Shown one piece after another: positions 9,373 through 21,428 of a stretch of DNA of 64,000 nucleotides. Where the stretch lies: NCBI RefSeq assembly GCF_000226095.1, contig NC_016476.1:1240001-1304000 (forward strand), read 5' to 3'. Made by a program: the position numbers and the translations under genes. The notes below the pieces were generated by a model that saw nothing but the letters and a program-made list of their open reading frames with translations, ran no database searches and was not told the origin of the DNA. Positions within the stretch are counted from its first letter, which is position 1. The number at the start of each line of letters is the position of its first letter. Source of the DNA: Thermothelomyces thermophilus ATCC 42464 (Eukaryota > Ascomycota > Sordariomycetes > Sordariales > Chaetomiaceae).

Positions 9373-12326
9373 TTTTTTTGTTTTGTTTTGATTTTGGGCC
9401 GGACCCTTCGAGAGGTCTTGCGCTGTTTGTTTTCCGTCTGCCCCCCTCCCTTCCGAAGTCTGAGCGAATGACCAGAGCAAAGCAGAAGGACGACCGGGGA
9501 TGAGCACAATACGACAGGATCAGCAGGACAGCAGGAAAGGGCCTGCGGTGGAAGGGGCGGCAACAACCAACGAACGATGGCGGAGACGGGGAAGACGGTA
9601 TGACTCGATTCCGTCGTCGGCGGCGTGTCTTTGGGGGAAAGGAGTAGCAAGCGGAAGTCAACAAAGGGGCGGCGTCACGGTCTCTCCGAGCGCAAGTCAA
9701 GTCATCATGCTTATCATGGTCATACATATGTTCGAAGGGGCCTCAACGCATCCAAGACGGCCTCTCACGGCCTCTCACGGCTCTCGAACCACTCACTAGG
9801 CTCAGGTATGGGAGTATGGTCGGGGCGCAGTTCTCACTGGCCGAACAGAGGAGAGGACGTGGGGCCAGGCGCAAAGCCGGGAGGGTCCGTTCTGCATGTC
9901 TGCATTGCTGCGGCCCCCAACCCGCTTCTTTTGTTGGCTGTGCCGTCAAGGCTACACTCCATCTAAGCTCAGCTACAAGTACGAAGATGTGCTCTAATTA
10001 TCTACTAAGCAGAGCCCGAGATCATACCACTCATTCCTGCCAAAAACGGGCATTCCGGCCGTGCTCGGAAAACTGCGGGCATCGAGACCACGAACACATC
10101 ACATGTCTTTACGTGGTTCGTCGAGCACATCCATGATCACTAGGTAACTACAAGTCAGTCGAAAGGTATGTGCAGAGTATGTGTAGTGCGTAATTGGATG
10201 CACACTCGATTTCGAGTCTATAATTAGCTCCGTACCTGACTTACTTGTTTCCACAGCTACCAAATCGGGAGGGACACCACTCTGGGGAACCTTTCACAGA
10301 CCCCTTCGCCGAGCACTCTTATTTTTTTTTTTTTGCCCGCTTGCAGCAGCCCTTCGAAGCGCTAAATGAGGTGACGATGTCATCCTGCGCGGTTACTGAT
10401 CCACCGCGGAGAGATCGAGAGCTGGATCACCAACTGCCGGAGCACTGCCACGACTAGGGCAGTTTTGGATGAGGACTACCTAGCTGGTCAGTCGCGCCGC
10501 ACAGGGCTGGTTGTGAAACACATAGTCATCTGAACTGCGCCCATCTGGTGCGTTTGGTGCGCCTGTTAATTTTGCAGTGGTGCTTGCTGCATGCGAGCAT
10601 CGGCCTCGCCGCGACCGTGACCCCGTGCTGCATGCCTCTTTCCATCTGAAGAACAGACCGGCCTGCAGAGCGCATACCTACCTACCTTACATACTACTAC
10701 GATATTGCACCTACCGTACGTATCCTTTTGCGACATAATTAACATGGAGGGCCACACACCCGTCAGCTTTACTTAGCTTGCCTACCTTATCTCTTACCCA
10801 CCGCTTGACCACGGACAGCCCGAGCGCCCGCACCATCGGCACCGTAGTAGTAAGCGCCAGGTGCGAGTCCGATCCGCAGTAATACGTAAATACCTAAAGA
10901 CCGGGTCACGAAGCGCGTGAGCCGAGGCAGATCTGCACTGCAACTTCGACGTCAGCAGCAGCAAGCTCTCCGGATTTATAGCCCCCACCTCTCAGGCATC
11001 TCATCTATTACTCTGTATGTATTTATGCAGCGCATGTGCCCAGAGCAATTAACTAAGTTCTAGACATGCAAGGACGGCATATCGTGTATGTAACTACAAC
11101 AAATAATAATAAGTGGAGAGGCTCTGTAGGTAAACAGTTGGTACTTGGGTGCCTTGTCATTTTTTTGTTCCTCCCCTAGGGTCTGCCTCAATCATTTGAT
11201 CTCTAGGGGCGTGCTCATCATGCGACAGCGTTTATTACTCACCTACCAAATGGGAACACTGTGTGAGAACTTTGCGTAACTCAGGGAGAAGGCCTCGTGA
11301 AAAGCAGATAAGCCACTTTTGTTCCTTCTTTTTTTCTTCTTTTTTTCCTTGTTTTTTTCCCCTTTTCTTATGCTGCCTAACCGTATCCTTGTTGCTCCCG
11401 CCTCCACGCTCGCATTGTCACTGCTTCGCCTATATTTACCTTACCCAGCGACCACAGCCAACAGCAACATTAGGCGATTAAACAACTCTGTTTGGTTTGA
11501 TCGTATCCATCGTCGCTTTTCCGGCCTCTAAATGCACCTACTATTAACAATGCGGGTATGGAGTACAGTACAGTACATAGGCAATTACATCCAACCCATG
11601 GCAGACAAAGTACCTGTTCGTTCCCTCCCACCTCCTACCAAAGCTTCCGCAGGCCATTTGCATGCGGCCCGGCGGGTGTGGCTGGCCGGCATTGGACTGC
11701 GCCATCCCGGGACCGCTTTGCTGAATCTCATGAGCTTCCACCGCACAGCTAATCAATCAGTCGCTCTGTCCGATGGAGGGAAACCCCCCTCCCCCCCGAC
11801 TTCGCTGTTGGCCCGAAAGCTTGGGCTGAAGGGCCAGGAAAGAGCCCCATCGCAAGTGGTCGCCCTGCTCGGGCCCTAACAGCCAACAGAATCTCTTTCA
11901 AGGGGTAGAGAGTGGTGTGGTCATGGTAGCCAAGGTGACAATAATAGACATCGGAAGGTACACTCACGGATGGCCGGATAGGTGTGAACATTTGCTTTTG
12001 CTTATTTGCTTCCAACCTAGTTAATTCTGTGAAAGCTCAACGAATCATACGAAGTTTCCCGGTGCTCCCCCCCCTCCCCCCAACCGGACCTAGCAACATT
12101 TCATCTTGTTATTCATATTCACAGCCCAAACGAACAGGGACGTCGACACAATAAGCCGGAAAGGAGAAACGTAAAGAATTATAACATCAACAGAACAAGT
12201 CATCATCTCTGAGACGCTGATCGGTACCGCTTAACGGCGCTGTTGCGCAGTACATTCATTCTCCCGGACTTAATTAGTCTTTGTCGCTGATTGCTGGTCG
12301 TCGCCTCATACAAATAAACATCCAGA
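9373..12326. other. 2.95-kb divergent intergenic region
   Basis: The 5' flanks of the MFS gene and the DUF829 gene face each other here. I find no open frame with family resemblance, no tRNA-like fold and no transposon ends. It contains short T runs (10,320-10,334 and 11,328-11,362), CCTACC-type microrepeats near 10,676, and one variant of the TACGGAGTAC motif at 11,557-11,566. A lineage-specific or non-coding gene cannot be excluded. Confidence 0.45.
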
Positions 12327-13895
12327 ATGGGGAAAGAACCCTCGGGCTTCACCATCCCGGGCTTCATATGCCTGGCGCCTTCGATCTACGTGCAAGATGC
12401 GCGACTGACCGGGGACGGTTACTCCGCCGGCGGCGGCGGCGGCGGCGGCGAGGCGATGTTCTCTGGCTCCTCCTTTTGTCTCCCCCTGGGCCCGGCCGCG
12501 CAACCGAGCAGCCGGAGGCCCGACACTGCTCCGCCCGACCTCATCGTCATCACCTCCTGGACGGGCGCGGCGGCCAAGCACGTCGCCAAGTACACGTCCG
12601 CCTACAACGCACTCTACCCGGGCGTGCCCATCCTGCTCATCACCACCGCCGTCTCGGACCTGGTGCTGCGCTCCACCAAACAGAAGCTCAAAGCGCTGGC
12701 CCCGGCCGTCGCCTACCTGCTCTCCGAGGAACCCGCCGCCGGCGCCCCCTACCCGGCTCGCACGGCCTCCTCCTCCTCCTCCTCCTCCTCCCCTTTCTCG
12801 TCGGCCTTCCCGTCCCAGCCGTACCATTACGTGACCGGCCATCCTTACCAACCACCACCAGCACCCCTCCAAGTCACCACCGTCAGCGCCAACACCACCA
12901 GCCCGACGAGACCCCGCTTCTCCTCCCTCCTCCTGCACGCCTTCTCCGAGGGGGGCGCGCACAAGGCCGTCCTGCTGGCGCGCGCGTACCTCTCGACAGC
13001 CACAGCCGCCGCCGCAGAAGTTGCGGCAGCAAGAGCAGGAGCAGCAGCAGCAGCGGGGGCACCACCGCGTAACAACAATATTAATAAGAAACAGAGGAAG
13101 AAGAAGAAGAAGAAGAAGAATCATGGTCGTAAGCTGCCCGTGCACGCGCTGATCCTGGACTCGACGCCGGGGACATCAGCATCGCTGACGCGGCTGGCCA
13201 ACGGCGTCGCGCGCGCCCTGCCCCCGGGGACGCCCCGGCTCGTGGCGCGCGGGGTCGCCGCCGGTCTGGTGGGCGTGTCGGCGGTGCTGAGGCGCCGTCG
13301 TCGTGATCGCGGCAGCGGTCGCGGCGGCTCCTCATCCTCATCCTCCGAGGACGGGGACGGGGACGGGAGCAGGGGGGGGAAGAAGAAGAGCAACGACCAC
13401 CGCCAACAACAACACCACCACGACCACGACCACGACCATGACCTGATCGCCGAGACGCGCCGGGCGCTCAACGATCCCGCGCTGTGGGACCTGCACCGCA
13501 TCGCGCGCGCGTACCTGTTCGGCGAGGCGGACGAGGTCGTCTGGTGGCGGGACGTCCACCGGCACGCCGTCGAGAGCGCAGCGGCGAGACCTGCTTCTTC
13601 TTCGTCTTCTTCTTTTTCCGTTGATGCTGCTGCTGCTGCTGGGCTAGAGGAGGAGGAGAAGGGGGGTGGTGGTGGTCCTGGGGTGGGAAGCCTGGTGGTC
13701 CGGTTCAAGCGGACCGGGCACTGCGCGCATGCAAAGGGCGCGGTGAACGGGGCGGTCTACTGGACCGCCGTGCGCAGGACGTGGGAGATGCGGGTGGACG
13801 GGGGGATGGGGTTGAGGATGGGGTTGGGGAGGAGGCTGAGCCTGGATTCTCTGTGTCTGCAGGAGGAGGAGGATGATGAGGGGTTGCAATTGTGA
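12327..13895 (+). CDS. DUF829 / TMEM53-PaxU-like protein
   Basis: A single-exon gene of 522 codons. The core near residues 70-135 (a hydrophobic strand ending ITSWTGA, then KHVAKYTSAYNALYPGVPIL) and the C-terminal block with FKRTGHCAHA and YWTAV are typical of the DUF829 family. This is an alpha/beta-hydrolase-like family that includes fungal PaxU and animal TMEM53. Its biochemical role is not established; PaxU lies in an indole-diterpene cluster, but no such cluster is present here. The family core is interrupted by at least five low-complexity inserts: poly-Gly near residue 36, poly-Ser near 150, Ala-rich near 225-245, a Lys run near 255-262, and Ser/Asp plus His/Gln/Asp runs near 335-375. 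The protein is therefore longer than typical members. The start ATG at 12,327 has a favourable context. Confidence 0.75.
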   Translation: MGKEPSGFTIPGFICLAPSIYVQDARLTGDGYSAGGGGGGGEAMFSGSSFCLPLGPAAQPSSRRPDTAPPDLIVITSWTGAAAKHVAKYTSAYNALYPGVPILLITTAVSDLVLRSTKQKLKALAPAVAYLLSEEPAAGAPYPARTASSSSSSSSPFSSAFPSQPYHYVTGHPYQPPPAPLQVTTVSANTTSPTRPRFSSLLLHAFSEGGAHKAVLLARAYLSTATAAAAEVAAARAGAAAAAGAPPRNNNINKKQRKKKKKKKNHGRKLPVHALILDSTPGTSASLTRLANGVARALPPGTPRLVARGVAAGLVGVSAVLRRRRRDRGSGRGGSSSSSSEDGDGDGSRGGKKKSNDHRQQQHHHDHDHDHDLIAETRRALNDPALWDLHRIARAYLFGEADEVVWWRDVHRHAVESAAARPASSSSSSFSVDAAAAAGLEEEEKGGGGGPGVGSLVVRFKRTGHCAHAKGAVNGAVYWTAVRRTWEMRVDGGMGLRMGLGRRLSLDSLCLQEEEDDEGLQL

Positions 13896-14787
13896 GTGAG
13901 GAGGGTCAAGTTTTCGACGTAACCAAGTCGCGGGTTGCCGGCTGGCTGTACAGCTTTTTTTGCCTGTCACAGCGTATGTATGCTGGGGAAAGGGGGTCAA
14001 AACATGCTGCAGAAAAAGGTCCCGGCGACAGCAAGGCGGCATGTGTTATACATACGTACCACAGCGCTTGCGTGGTTATATCATGGGGACATGTTACTTA
14101 CTGTACATAAAAACAGAAGCTTGGATGCTTTCTCTTGACCCGCGGCTATTGGCTGATAATGCCGTCATCATCGCAAAATACAACAATGTCCCTCTGTTAT
14201 CTCTTCTTCGACATGTCTGAGACGTCATGACGACTGCAGCTCACATATGGGGATCCAGTTTGCAACCAGTGCAGGGGCGAGCTGTGTTTTCACGGGGCTG
14301 GTTCGGCCCGTTCTCTTCAGCCGGAAATCGCCGGTCGGTTCCCTGGGGGAACCACAGGGGTGTTCGGGGTGCCATGGGATTGAAACACAGAGCGCTTTGC
14401 CGGCTGTTCAGCTTCGCCTGTTTCGCCTACCGTACAGGACCTGGTCGCCGAAGTCTGCCGGTCTCAGGTCGTCATAGAACCAAACAAGACCCAGCTTGTT
14501 TCTTCTCACAACATTCGCTTCATCCATACAGCCACAGCTGACTCTTCATCACCATAGAAATCCCTCGGCTTCCGTCATTCTCATCTCGTGCACGGGATTC
14601 ATTCATAACTCATGCCCTCCCATCGTCGCTCATTCCGTTAAATGACTCGATCCTCTGCGCTGAGAAGCGCCGCAGCCTAGCCGGAGTGGCCGGCTCCACG
14701 GCTTCAGCTGGCCACCTTTTCCCTGGTAGGCCATGCGGCAACGTCGCTTTCTAGGAATAACTCCATCAACCCGACCTGAAGGATGGC
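13896..14787. other. convergent intergenic region, nothing recognised
   Basis: 3' flanks of the DUF829 gene and of the small membrane protein gene. No coding frame or repeat is supported. Confidence 0.5.
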
Positions 14788-15271
14788 TCATTGTCGTTCG
14801 AACTGGTTCTGGCGCCCGTTGAGATGTCCCGGGGATGGGTACTTTGGTTCGCTGCCAACCTGCAGGGGATCGCGAGATCGCCTCCCGTACCCGGCGGGCG
14901 ACTCGCTCTGGGAGCTGCTGAACCCGTCGTCCGGGCGCGGGCGCGACTTCTTTCCACCTCCCGGCAGCTCGTCTAGCCCGTAGTCTGCGTTGTGGAATCG
15001 GTCCTCCAAGTCCTCATGCCGCTCCCGCCTTCTCCCTCGGAAGTGGAAGAACAGCAAGACCGACACGGTAACGAGAACGATTAGCCCGCTGTGCAAACAA
15101 CAGCGTTAGTCCCAATCGCAAAACCCATGTGCAACAGAGGCGGGATGTCACAGGCCAGACTCACGCCAGGACGCCGACGACGATCCAGGTCGCCTTGGAC
15201 GACACCCAGGGCTTCTTGCATCGATCAATCCCTCCCTCTGGGTGGCAGTCTTCTTCGCGTCGGACCAGCAT
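14788..15271 (-). CDS. small single-pass membrane protein of unknown function
   Basis: Two exons on the minus strand, 15165-15271 and 14788-15088, are joined across a 76-bp intron (GTGAGT donor, CACAG acceptor). The join falls inside one transmembrane segment (TWIVVGVLAGLIVLVTVSVLL), which is strong support for the splice. The N-terminal part is short, with two Cys flanking the segment start. The C-terminal side is a basic stop-transfer sequence (RGRRRER), then an acidic and Pro/Ser-rich cytosolic tail with a DYGLDELPG motif. I recall tails of this type in small fungal membrane proteins but cannot name a function. With the Met at 15,271 the product is 135 residues. An in-frame Met at 15,394 would give 176, and a further upstream exon is possible. 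Confidence 0.6.
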
Positions 15272-15394
15272 ATTGACGACCGCGCGCCTGATGGAGGTCG
15301 AGAAGAACGTCCCGGCTGGTGTGACGGTGGTGCCAATTCGCGGCCTCGCTGCCCCTTCCATTGCCTCAATTCCTGTGTCGTGACCAATCTGCAA

Positions 15395-17244
15395 TGCTCA
15401 GGGATGTTGTCCTCGCGCGAAGCGATCCAGGCGCTTCGTGTGTCCGTTCCCCCCGCAAGTAACCCCCTCTGACCATGTGTTTGCTGCGTCGTCGCCGTGC
15501 TTGCTTTCGACCCCTCGAGGCCGAACCCGTCGTTTGCCGGTGGTCTTGCTGGGGCCACAGCAAACTTATCACCGCCGGAGGTGAGGCGCCAACCCACGAA
15601 ATTCGCGACGCAACCGAGGGGTCGGGCGGGTGAGACAGTGCAAGGCAGTGGTCGCAGGGATGACGGCGCCTGAAATCCCGCGTTCCTAGGAGGATTGGCA
15701 TGCAAGCGTAACAAGCGCAAGTGGGTGGCAATTGAACCTGCTGTGCTTCAACGCGGGCCTGAGTCGCGTGCGCGTTCGCTGTTGGGAAAAATAAGGGTTC
15801 TTCAGCGCAGCAGGCAAAAGGGAAAGACCGCTGGAGAGAGGGAGGATTTGTGAGGCGGGACAAAGTCCGTGGCCAGATTACGAGTATAATAAAAACCTCC
15901 TGGAATCACAGACACGCAGCTGACGTACGGGGATCCCATCTTCCTTCTTGCTCCATCCTATGACTGAGTAGTGTATGTGTAGAAGAAGGTCCCACCTACA
16001 ACCAGGGTTTCCAACGGCCCCGCTGTATCAAGGGACATTTGCATCTCGGCCAGCCAACCGCGTGCCAGAATTGCTGCTCTGTGGATTGGCCCGCTCTTCA
16101 TTTCGAGACAAGGCGACCCCAGCACGCCCAGCCTCAAAGCCGTCGCCTCCTTCACTGATTGGGGGTCGCGTTTTCGGTTTCCTGTTTCCCGTCACACACA
16201 CTGTACACAGTAGGCAGTGCCGACTCTGAATCTCGTTGCAAAAAAAAAAAAAAAAAAAAAAGTTCTGCATTACAGAGTACTGTACTCCGTATGTACATAC
16301 GTTCGGTCATGGGTTCTTTCGTGGCACGGTAATCCGTATAAAGTATCAAAGTTGAACACCATTTCGTGTACGGAGTACGCGAACCAACTTCGTATTACTG
16401 GCGACTACGCTTGGTGTCTCTGGAGGTCGCCATTCTGCGCCTTTGCTTTTAAGGTTGTGTGGAAATTGGATGCTTGCGTGCGATCCCTTATGCCGCTGTG
16501 TTATACCTGCTCTACCTACGTCATCCGCTCTCCCCACGCTTCCATTTACAATGCGTCTAACAAGGGACATTAGCAACAGATCGGGTCCTCATCAGTGATA
16601 TAAAGGCTTAAAAAAGTCAGTTTTAAGAAAGCCGGAGGTTAAAACGCCCTCGATATATTCTTACATTCCATGTATGTACATACACGCGGATGCAAGACTG
16701 GCGGGCTGCTCCTGTTGACCTCTAATTTTACTCCTGCCTAGTGTAAGGTGACACCGCCCGCGGGATCGCGGAGTGAGGTTGCACGCGGCGATGCTGCACA
16801 CTCGAAACCTGTATGTACAATACTAGCAACAGATTTCTGGCCAGACGGATGATATCAAGTCCTTCTGCTTCTGAAAGCTTGGAATTGAACCCAGATTTTC
16901 CAGAGTGTGCAACAATTTGTGGTGAAGCTATCCTATCCGTACTTGTAGAGTCCATACTGTAGGAGATCCGATGTTCGCGGGAGATGGTCCGTGCATCGCC
17001 GAGCACAGCCAAGCCAATTTTGGACCCGTGTTTTCCCATTTCCCGCGTAAAGTTCGAGGCCATCATCTGATCCATCGTTTCATTGGCCGTTTGCTTGGAG
17101 CTTCCGAACGGCTGATCGCCTCTGTCCAAAAATTCGGCGCGCGAGATTATTATCAACACCCGGACAGCCTCTTTTCTCTACCCCCCGCCAACCAACTTCC
17201 TCACGCCGTGCCGTCGTGAAAGTCTTGGGCAGCAGACCGCCATC
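15395..17244. other. divergent intergenic region
   Basis: 5' flanks of the small membrane protein gene and the CBS/PB1 gene. It contains a run of about 22 A at 16,240-16,261 and three TACGGAGTAC-type motifs (16,271-16,280 variant, 16,282-16,291 inverted, 16,369-16,378). No gene is supported. Confidence 0.45.
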
Positions 17245-19482
17245 ATGTCAGTCAATCCGGGGACGCTCCGAGGCGCTCCGGGCCGCGGTCAGGGGCGCGG
17301 CACCATTCCCTTCGCCAGCAGCCCGGCAGGTCAGTCGGCAATCCCACGACCCGTCCACGACGGGCCGTCGGCGGCCAGCGAAGCCGGCGGTTCTACGGTC
17401 AGCGCCAGCCGCCAGAAGCAGTCCAAGAGAGATGAGGTGCGTTGCCTTCACGATTGCGCCCTATTATTGCCTTTTTGTTTCTCTTTCCATCCTGGAACTC
17501 GAGTTTCCTGACTTTGGCGGTCTAGGCTATCCGCCGCAAGATGGAGAACGACCTCTCCAAGAAGAAGCACCTGACGACCCGCGCCCGGCAATCCCGCAAG
17601 GCTCCCCCGGGAACGGTCCTCGCCCTCAGGCCGAGCCAGGCTCTGCAGATCAAGCCCCAAACCACCGTCGCCGAAGCGGCCCAGCTCATGGCTGCGAAGC
17701 GCGAAGACTGCGTGCTGGTCACCGATGAGGACGACCGCATTGCCGGCATCTTCACCGCCAAGGACCTCGCCTTCCGCGTGGTTGGCGCCGGCCTCAAGCC
17801 CACCAACGTCACCATCGCCGAGATCATGACCAAGAACCCGCTGTGTGCCAGGACGGACACCAGCGCCACCGACGCCCTCGACCTCATGGTCCGGAAAGGC
17901 TTCCGCCACCTGCCCGTCATGGACGAGAATCAGGATATCTCAGGTGTGCTCGACATCACCAAGTGCTTCTACGACGCCATGGAGAAGCTGGAGCGTGCTT
18001 ATGCCTCCTCGAGGCGCCTCTACGACGCCCTCGAAGGCGTGCAGTCGGAGCTCGGAACCAGCCAGCCGCAGCAGATCATCCAGTACGTCGAGGCTCTGCG
18101 GTCCAAGATGTCAGGGCCGACCCTGGAGTCCGTCCTCAACGGCCTGCCGCCGACCACGGTGACCGTCCGGACGTCAGTCAAGGAGGCGGCTCAGTTGATG
18201 AAGGAGAACCATACCACCGCCGTTCTGGTGACTGACCAGGGGGCAATTACCGGCATCTTCACGAGCAAGGATGTCGTCCTGCGCGTGATTGCTCCCGGTC
18301 TCGATCCCGCGACCTGCAGCGTGGTCCGCGTTATGACCCCGCATCCTGATTTCGCGCCCATGGATATGAGCATCCAAGCCGCCTTGCGCAAGATGCATGG
18401 TACGTCGTAAAACTTATTTTACGTTGGGGCAAGCAGCAATCTTCTGACCGAGTCCAGATGGCCACTACCTCAACCTCCCCGTGATGAACGACAGCGGCGA
18501 GATTGTGGGCATGGTCGACGTCCTGAAGCTCACCTACGCCACTCTCGAGCAGATCAACACCATGAACACGACCGACAACGAAGGGCCCGCGTGGAACAAA
18601 TTCTGGCTGTCCCTCGATCACGAGACCGAGTCGATGGTCTCGGGCGACGGCTCGCACCACCACACGAACACGAACGCTCGGTCTCTGATGTCTCCGGACA
18701 TGACGCGCAGCGAGCGCCACGTCACCGATAGCGTCGCGCCGGGCGACTCCGCGAGCCACGCCGGACTCGAATCACCGCGCCACAGCGCCGTGGGGGCCGG
18801 CACGCCCGAGCTCCCGCCGAGCGAGGTTCCCTTCCCCTTCAAGTTCAAGGCGCCCAGCGGCCGCGTGCATCGCCTGCAGGTGATCGCCGCCCACGGCATG
18901 GCCGAGTTCGTCGCCAACGTGACCGCCAAGCTCGGCTCCGAGGTCGATGCCATCGGCGGCGCCCCCGTCGTCGAGGACGGCAAGCTGTCGGGCGGCTACG
19001 CCCTCAGCTACCTCGACGACGAGGGCGACTCGGTCTCCATCACCACCGACCAGGACCTGCTCGAGGCCATCGTGCTCGCGCGCCACGGCCGCCGCGACAA
19101 GGTCGACCTCTTCGTGCACGACCCCAAGGAGCCGCCCATCGCTCCGGCTCCGGCCCCGGTTCCCGCCCCGGCTGCCGCGGAGCCGGCGGTGCTCTCTACC
19201 CCGCCCGCGTCGTCGGTCGTGCGCGAGCGCGGGAAGGGCGCGCTGGACGCGGAGGATGATAGCGAGGACGACGGCGACGTCTCGGAGGACGAGGACGCGC
19301 CCGTCCGCCGGGGCAGGCACGCCCGCACGCGGACTGCCCAGCAACTCCACCACCACCACCACCAGCAGGCCGAGCAGGTCATTGCCGGCGTGCCGAACGA
19401 GCTGCTGCTGCCGGGGGCGATTGCCATGCTGGCGGTGGTGATTGCCGGCGTGTTCACGATTTCGAGGTTGTCTAGCCGGTAG
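17245..19482 (+). CDS. CBS- and PB1-domain protein (Mug70-like), C-terminally membrane-anchored
   Basis: Three exons, 17245-17436, 17526-18399 and 18458-19482, give 696 residues; introns of 89 and 58 bp keep phase. A Ser/Gly-rich N-terminus (1-65) precedes two CBS pairs at about residues 98-219 and 270-390. CBS pairs are Bateman modules that usually bind adenosyl nucleotides; several repeats of the GIFTAKD/GIFTSKD type are visible. A PB1 domain follows at about 482-577 (starting FKFKAPSGRVHRLQV and including a TTDQDLLEA acidic OPCA-type stretch), which normally mediates dimerisation with other PB1 proteins. After an acidic, His-rich linker the last ~25 residues are hydrophobic and end ISRLSSR, as in tail-anchored proteins. 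The architecture matches fission yeast Mug70-like proteins. The function is unknown; an energy- or nucleotide-sensing scaffold on an internal membrane is an inference. Confidence 0.85.
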
Positions 19483-20082
19483 ATGCTAGTAGCGGTTACA
19501 CCTAAACAACAGAGGCTGCCAGGGTGGTGTGATGGGTGCAGCGGGGGGGAGGAGGCGAAGAGGGAAGGAGTTACATCTGTTTTTACTGCACTCGTAGGGC
19601 CGATACTTTTTGGCCCTTCTAGTTTTCAGCTTTTTGGCTTGCGTAGTAGGCGGGGCGTAGACCGGTTGTAGACTTGATGTATTAAGCCGTTCATTGACTT
19701 TACTCTCTGACTCCGTAGATCATCTAATACGCTTTGGCCTTTCTTTACCTTGCTTTGGGGGGAGGTTGTAGTGTCATGGAACTCACAGCCGAACGTAGAG
19801 GATAAGACGTGGGACGGAGGGCTTGGATATAAAAAACGAAGTCCGCACGGCGCAATCCGTAGTTGGTTTTTTTGGGTGCCGTACGGATACGGAGTACTGA
19901 AATCGACTGAACCCGGAGAGAGAACCCAAGAGGGGCAGTGGGTCAGTTTCCAAGTGCACATCCCCAGAGTGCAGGGGTCTGTCGCACGGACCGCTGCAAT
20001 CGAACAAACACGGAGAAAAGTTGCGCGGCCGATCTCCAGAGAGCGCCGCCCGGCAAATGACTTCAGCATCAACATATCCGCC
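19483..20082. other. intergenic region between CBS/PB1 and uS2m genes
   Basis: 3' flank of the CBS/PB1 gene and promoter region of the uS2m gene. One TACGGAGTAC motif lies at 19,888-19,897, about 190 bp upstream of the start codon. No further gene is seen. Confidence 0.5.
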
Positions 20083-21428
20083 ATGATCCTGAGGAATTTC
20101 GGTGTGCGGCACGGTAATTAGAAAGATATATGTCCTACTCCGTGGTTAGATACGCCAGCTGATTTCAATTCGTCCAGGCCGCCGGGTTTTAGCTGCACCA
20201 ATCTCCCGATCATGCCTTCGATCTTTGTCGAGCTCCGCGTCGAGGCCGGCGAACGCCCCGACGACGTTCGCTGAGCCGGCCCAGAAGACCCAGACCCAGG
20301 ACCCGGCTCCCGCAGCACAACAAACGACAACCCAAGCATATGCTGCCGCCCAGGCTGCCGCTCGGCAGGCCGAGCTCGCACAGATCCCGGTCAATTACGC
20401 CGAGTACATGCACCAGCGCGAGCACACCCGGGACATCGGCTCGCGCGTCGAGTCGCGCTACCATCCGGACCAGATGCTGCTGGACCCGCCGCACGACGCG
20501 ACGCTCGAGATGCTCATGGCCGCCCAGGTGCACATGGGCCACCACGTGTCGCAGTGGAACCCGGCCAACCAGCGGTACATCTACGGCGAGCGCGCCGGCA
20601 TCCACATCATCAGCCTCGAGACGACCGCTACCCACCTGCGCCGCGCCGCCCGAGTCGTCGAGGAGGTGGCCTACTGCGGTGGCCTGATCCTCTTCGTCGG
20701 CACCCGCAAGGGCCACATGCCCGCCGTCGTGCGCGCCGCCGAGCTGGCCAAGGGCTACCACCTGTTCCAGAAGTGGACGCCGGGCGCCATCACGAACCGG
20801 GACGTTATCCTGGCCAACGGCGCGCTCAAGATCGTCGACGAGCGGGACCGCGAGCTGCCCGGGTTCGAGACGCATCTCCGCGACCGCCGGCCGGTCCAGC
20901 CCGACCTGGTGGTGTGCCTGAACCCGCTCGAGAACTTTCCGCTGCTGCACGAGTGCGGGATCGCCAACATCCCGACCATTGGCATCATCGATACCGATGC
21001 CGATCCCACTTGGGTGACGTACCAGATTCCGGCCAACGATGACAGGTGAGTGGGGTGGCCTGCTGGTTGTGTCTTGAACAAGAAAAAAATAAAAAAAAAG
21101 TACTCGGGGTGGCTAATACACTGGATGATGCAGTTTGCGGTCTATTACCCTAATCGCCGGTGTTCTCGGCAGGGCCGGTGAGCGTGGGCAGCAGCGAAGG
21201 CTGGCAGATGCTCAGGAGGGTATCACGACTTGGAGGACGCCCCGCGACATTGCCCATTTCATCGATAAAGATGCCGAAAACAAGGCGAGAGAGGCCCTTG
21301 CTGCTGCAGAGTCTGCCGCGGCCGAGGGCGTCCTCGACGAGAAGCCGCTGACGAGGGAAGACTTCATGACGGATGAAGAGCTCCTGCGCGAGATGATGGA
21401 CACGCCGGGGATAGCACCGCGGCCGTAA
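20083..21428 (+). CDS. MRP4: mitochondrial small-subunit ribosomal protein uS2m (MRP4-like)
   Basis: Exons 20083-20113, 20193-21045 and 21134-21428 give 392 residues. The body is the uS2 fold: a conserved helix/strand region with AAQVHMGHH, a GTRKGHMP block and a GIANIPTIGIIDTDADP block. The KWTPGAITNR motif and the long C-terminal helix after RSITLIAG fit the mitochondrial and bacterial branch, not cytosolic Rps0. The large exon has no usable in-frame ATG. The first exon (starting MILRNFGVRH) supplies a basic, Ser/Arg-rich presequence when spliced through GTAATT to TTTTAG, as expected for matrix import. An alternative in-phase acceptor at 20,178 would add five residues; the boundary at 20,193 is chosen for its pyrimidine tract. 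An ATG at 20,212 is out of frame and is rejected. Confidence 0.85.

Noticed and set aside
15148-15720. 190-codon minus-strand frame overlapping the small membrane protein gene.
   Set aside because: Wrong frame relative to the supported transmembrane exon pair, and compositionally random.
20212-20274. ATG at 20,212 as start of the uS2m gene.
   Set aside because: It is out of frame with the ribosomal domain and stops after 20 codons; the upstream exon at 20,083 gives a proper presequence.
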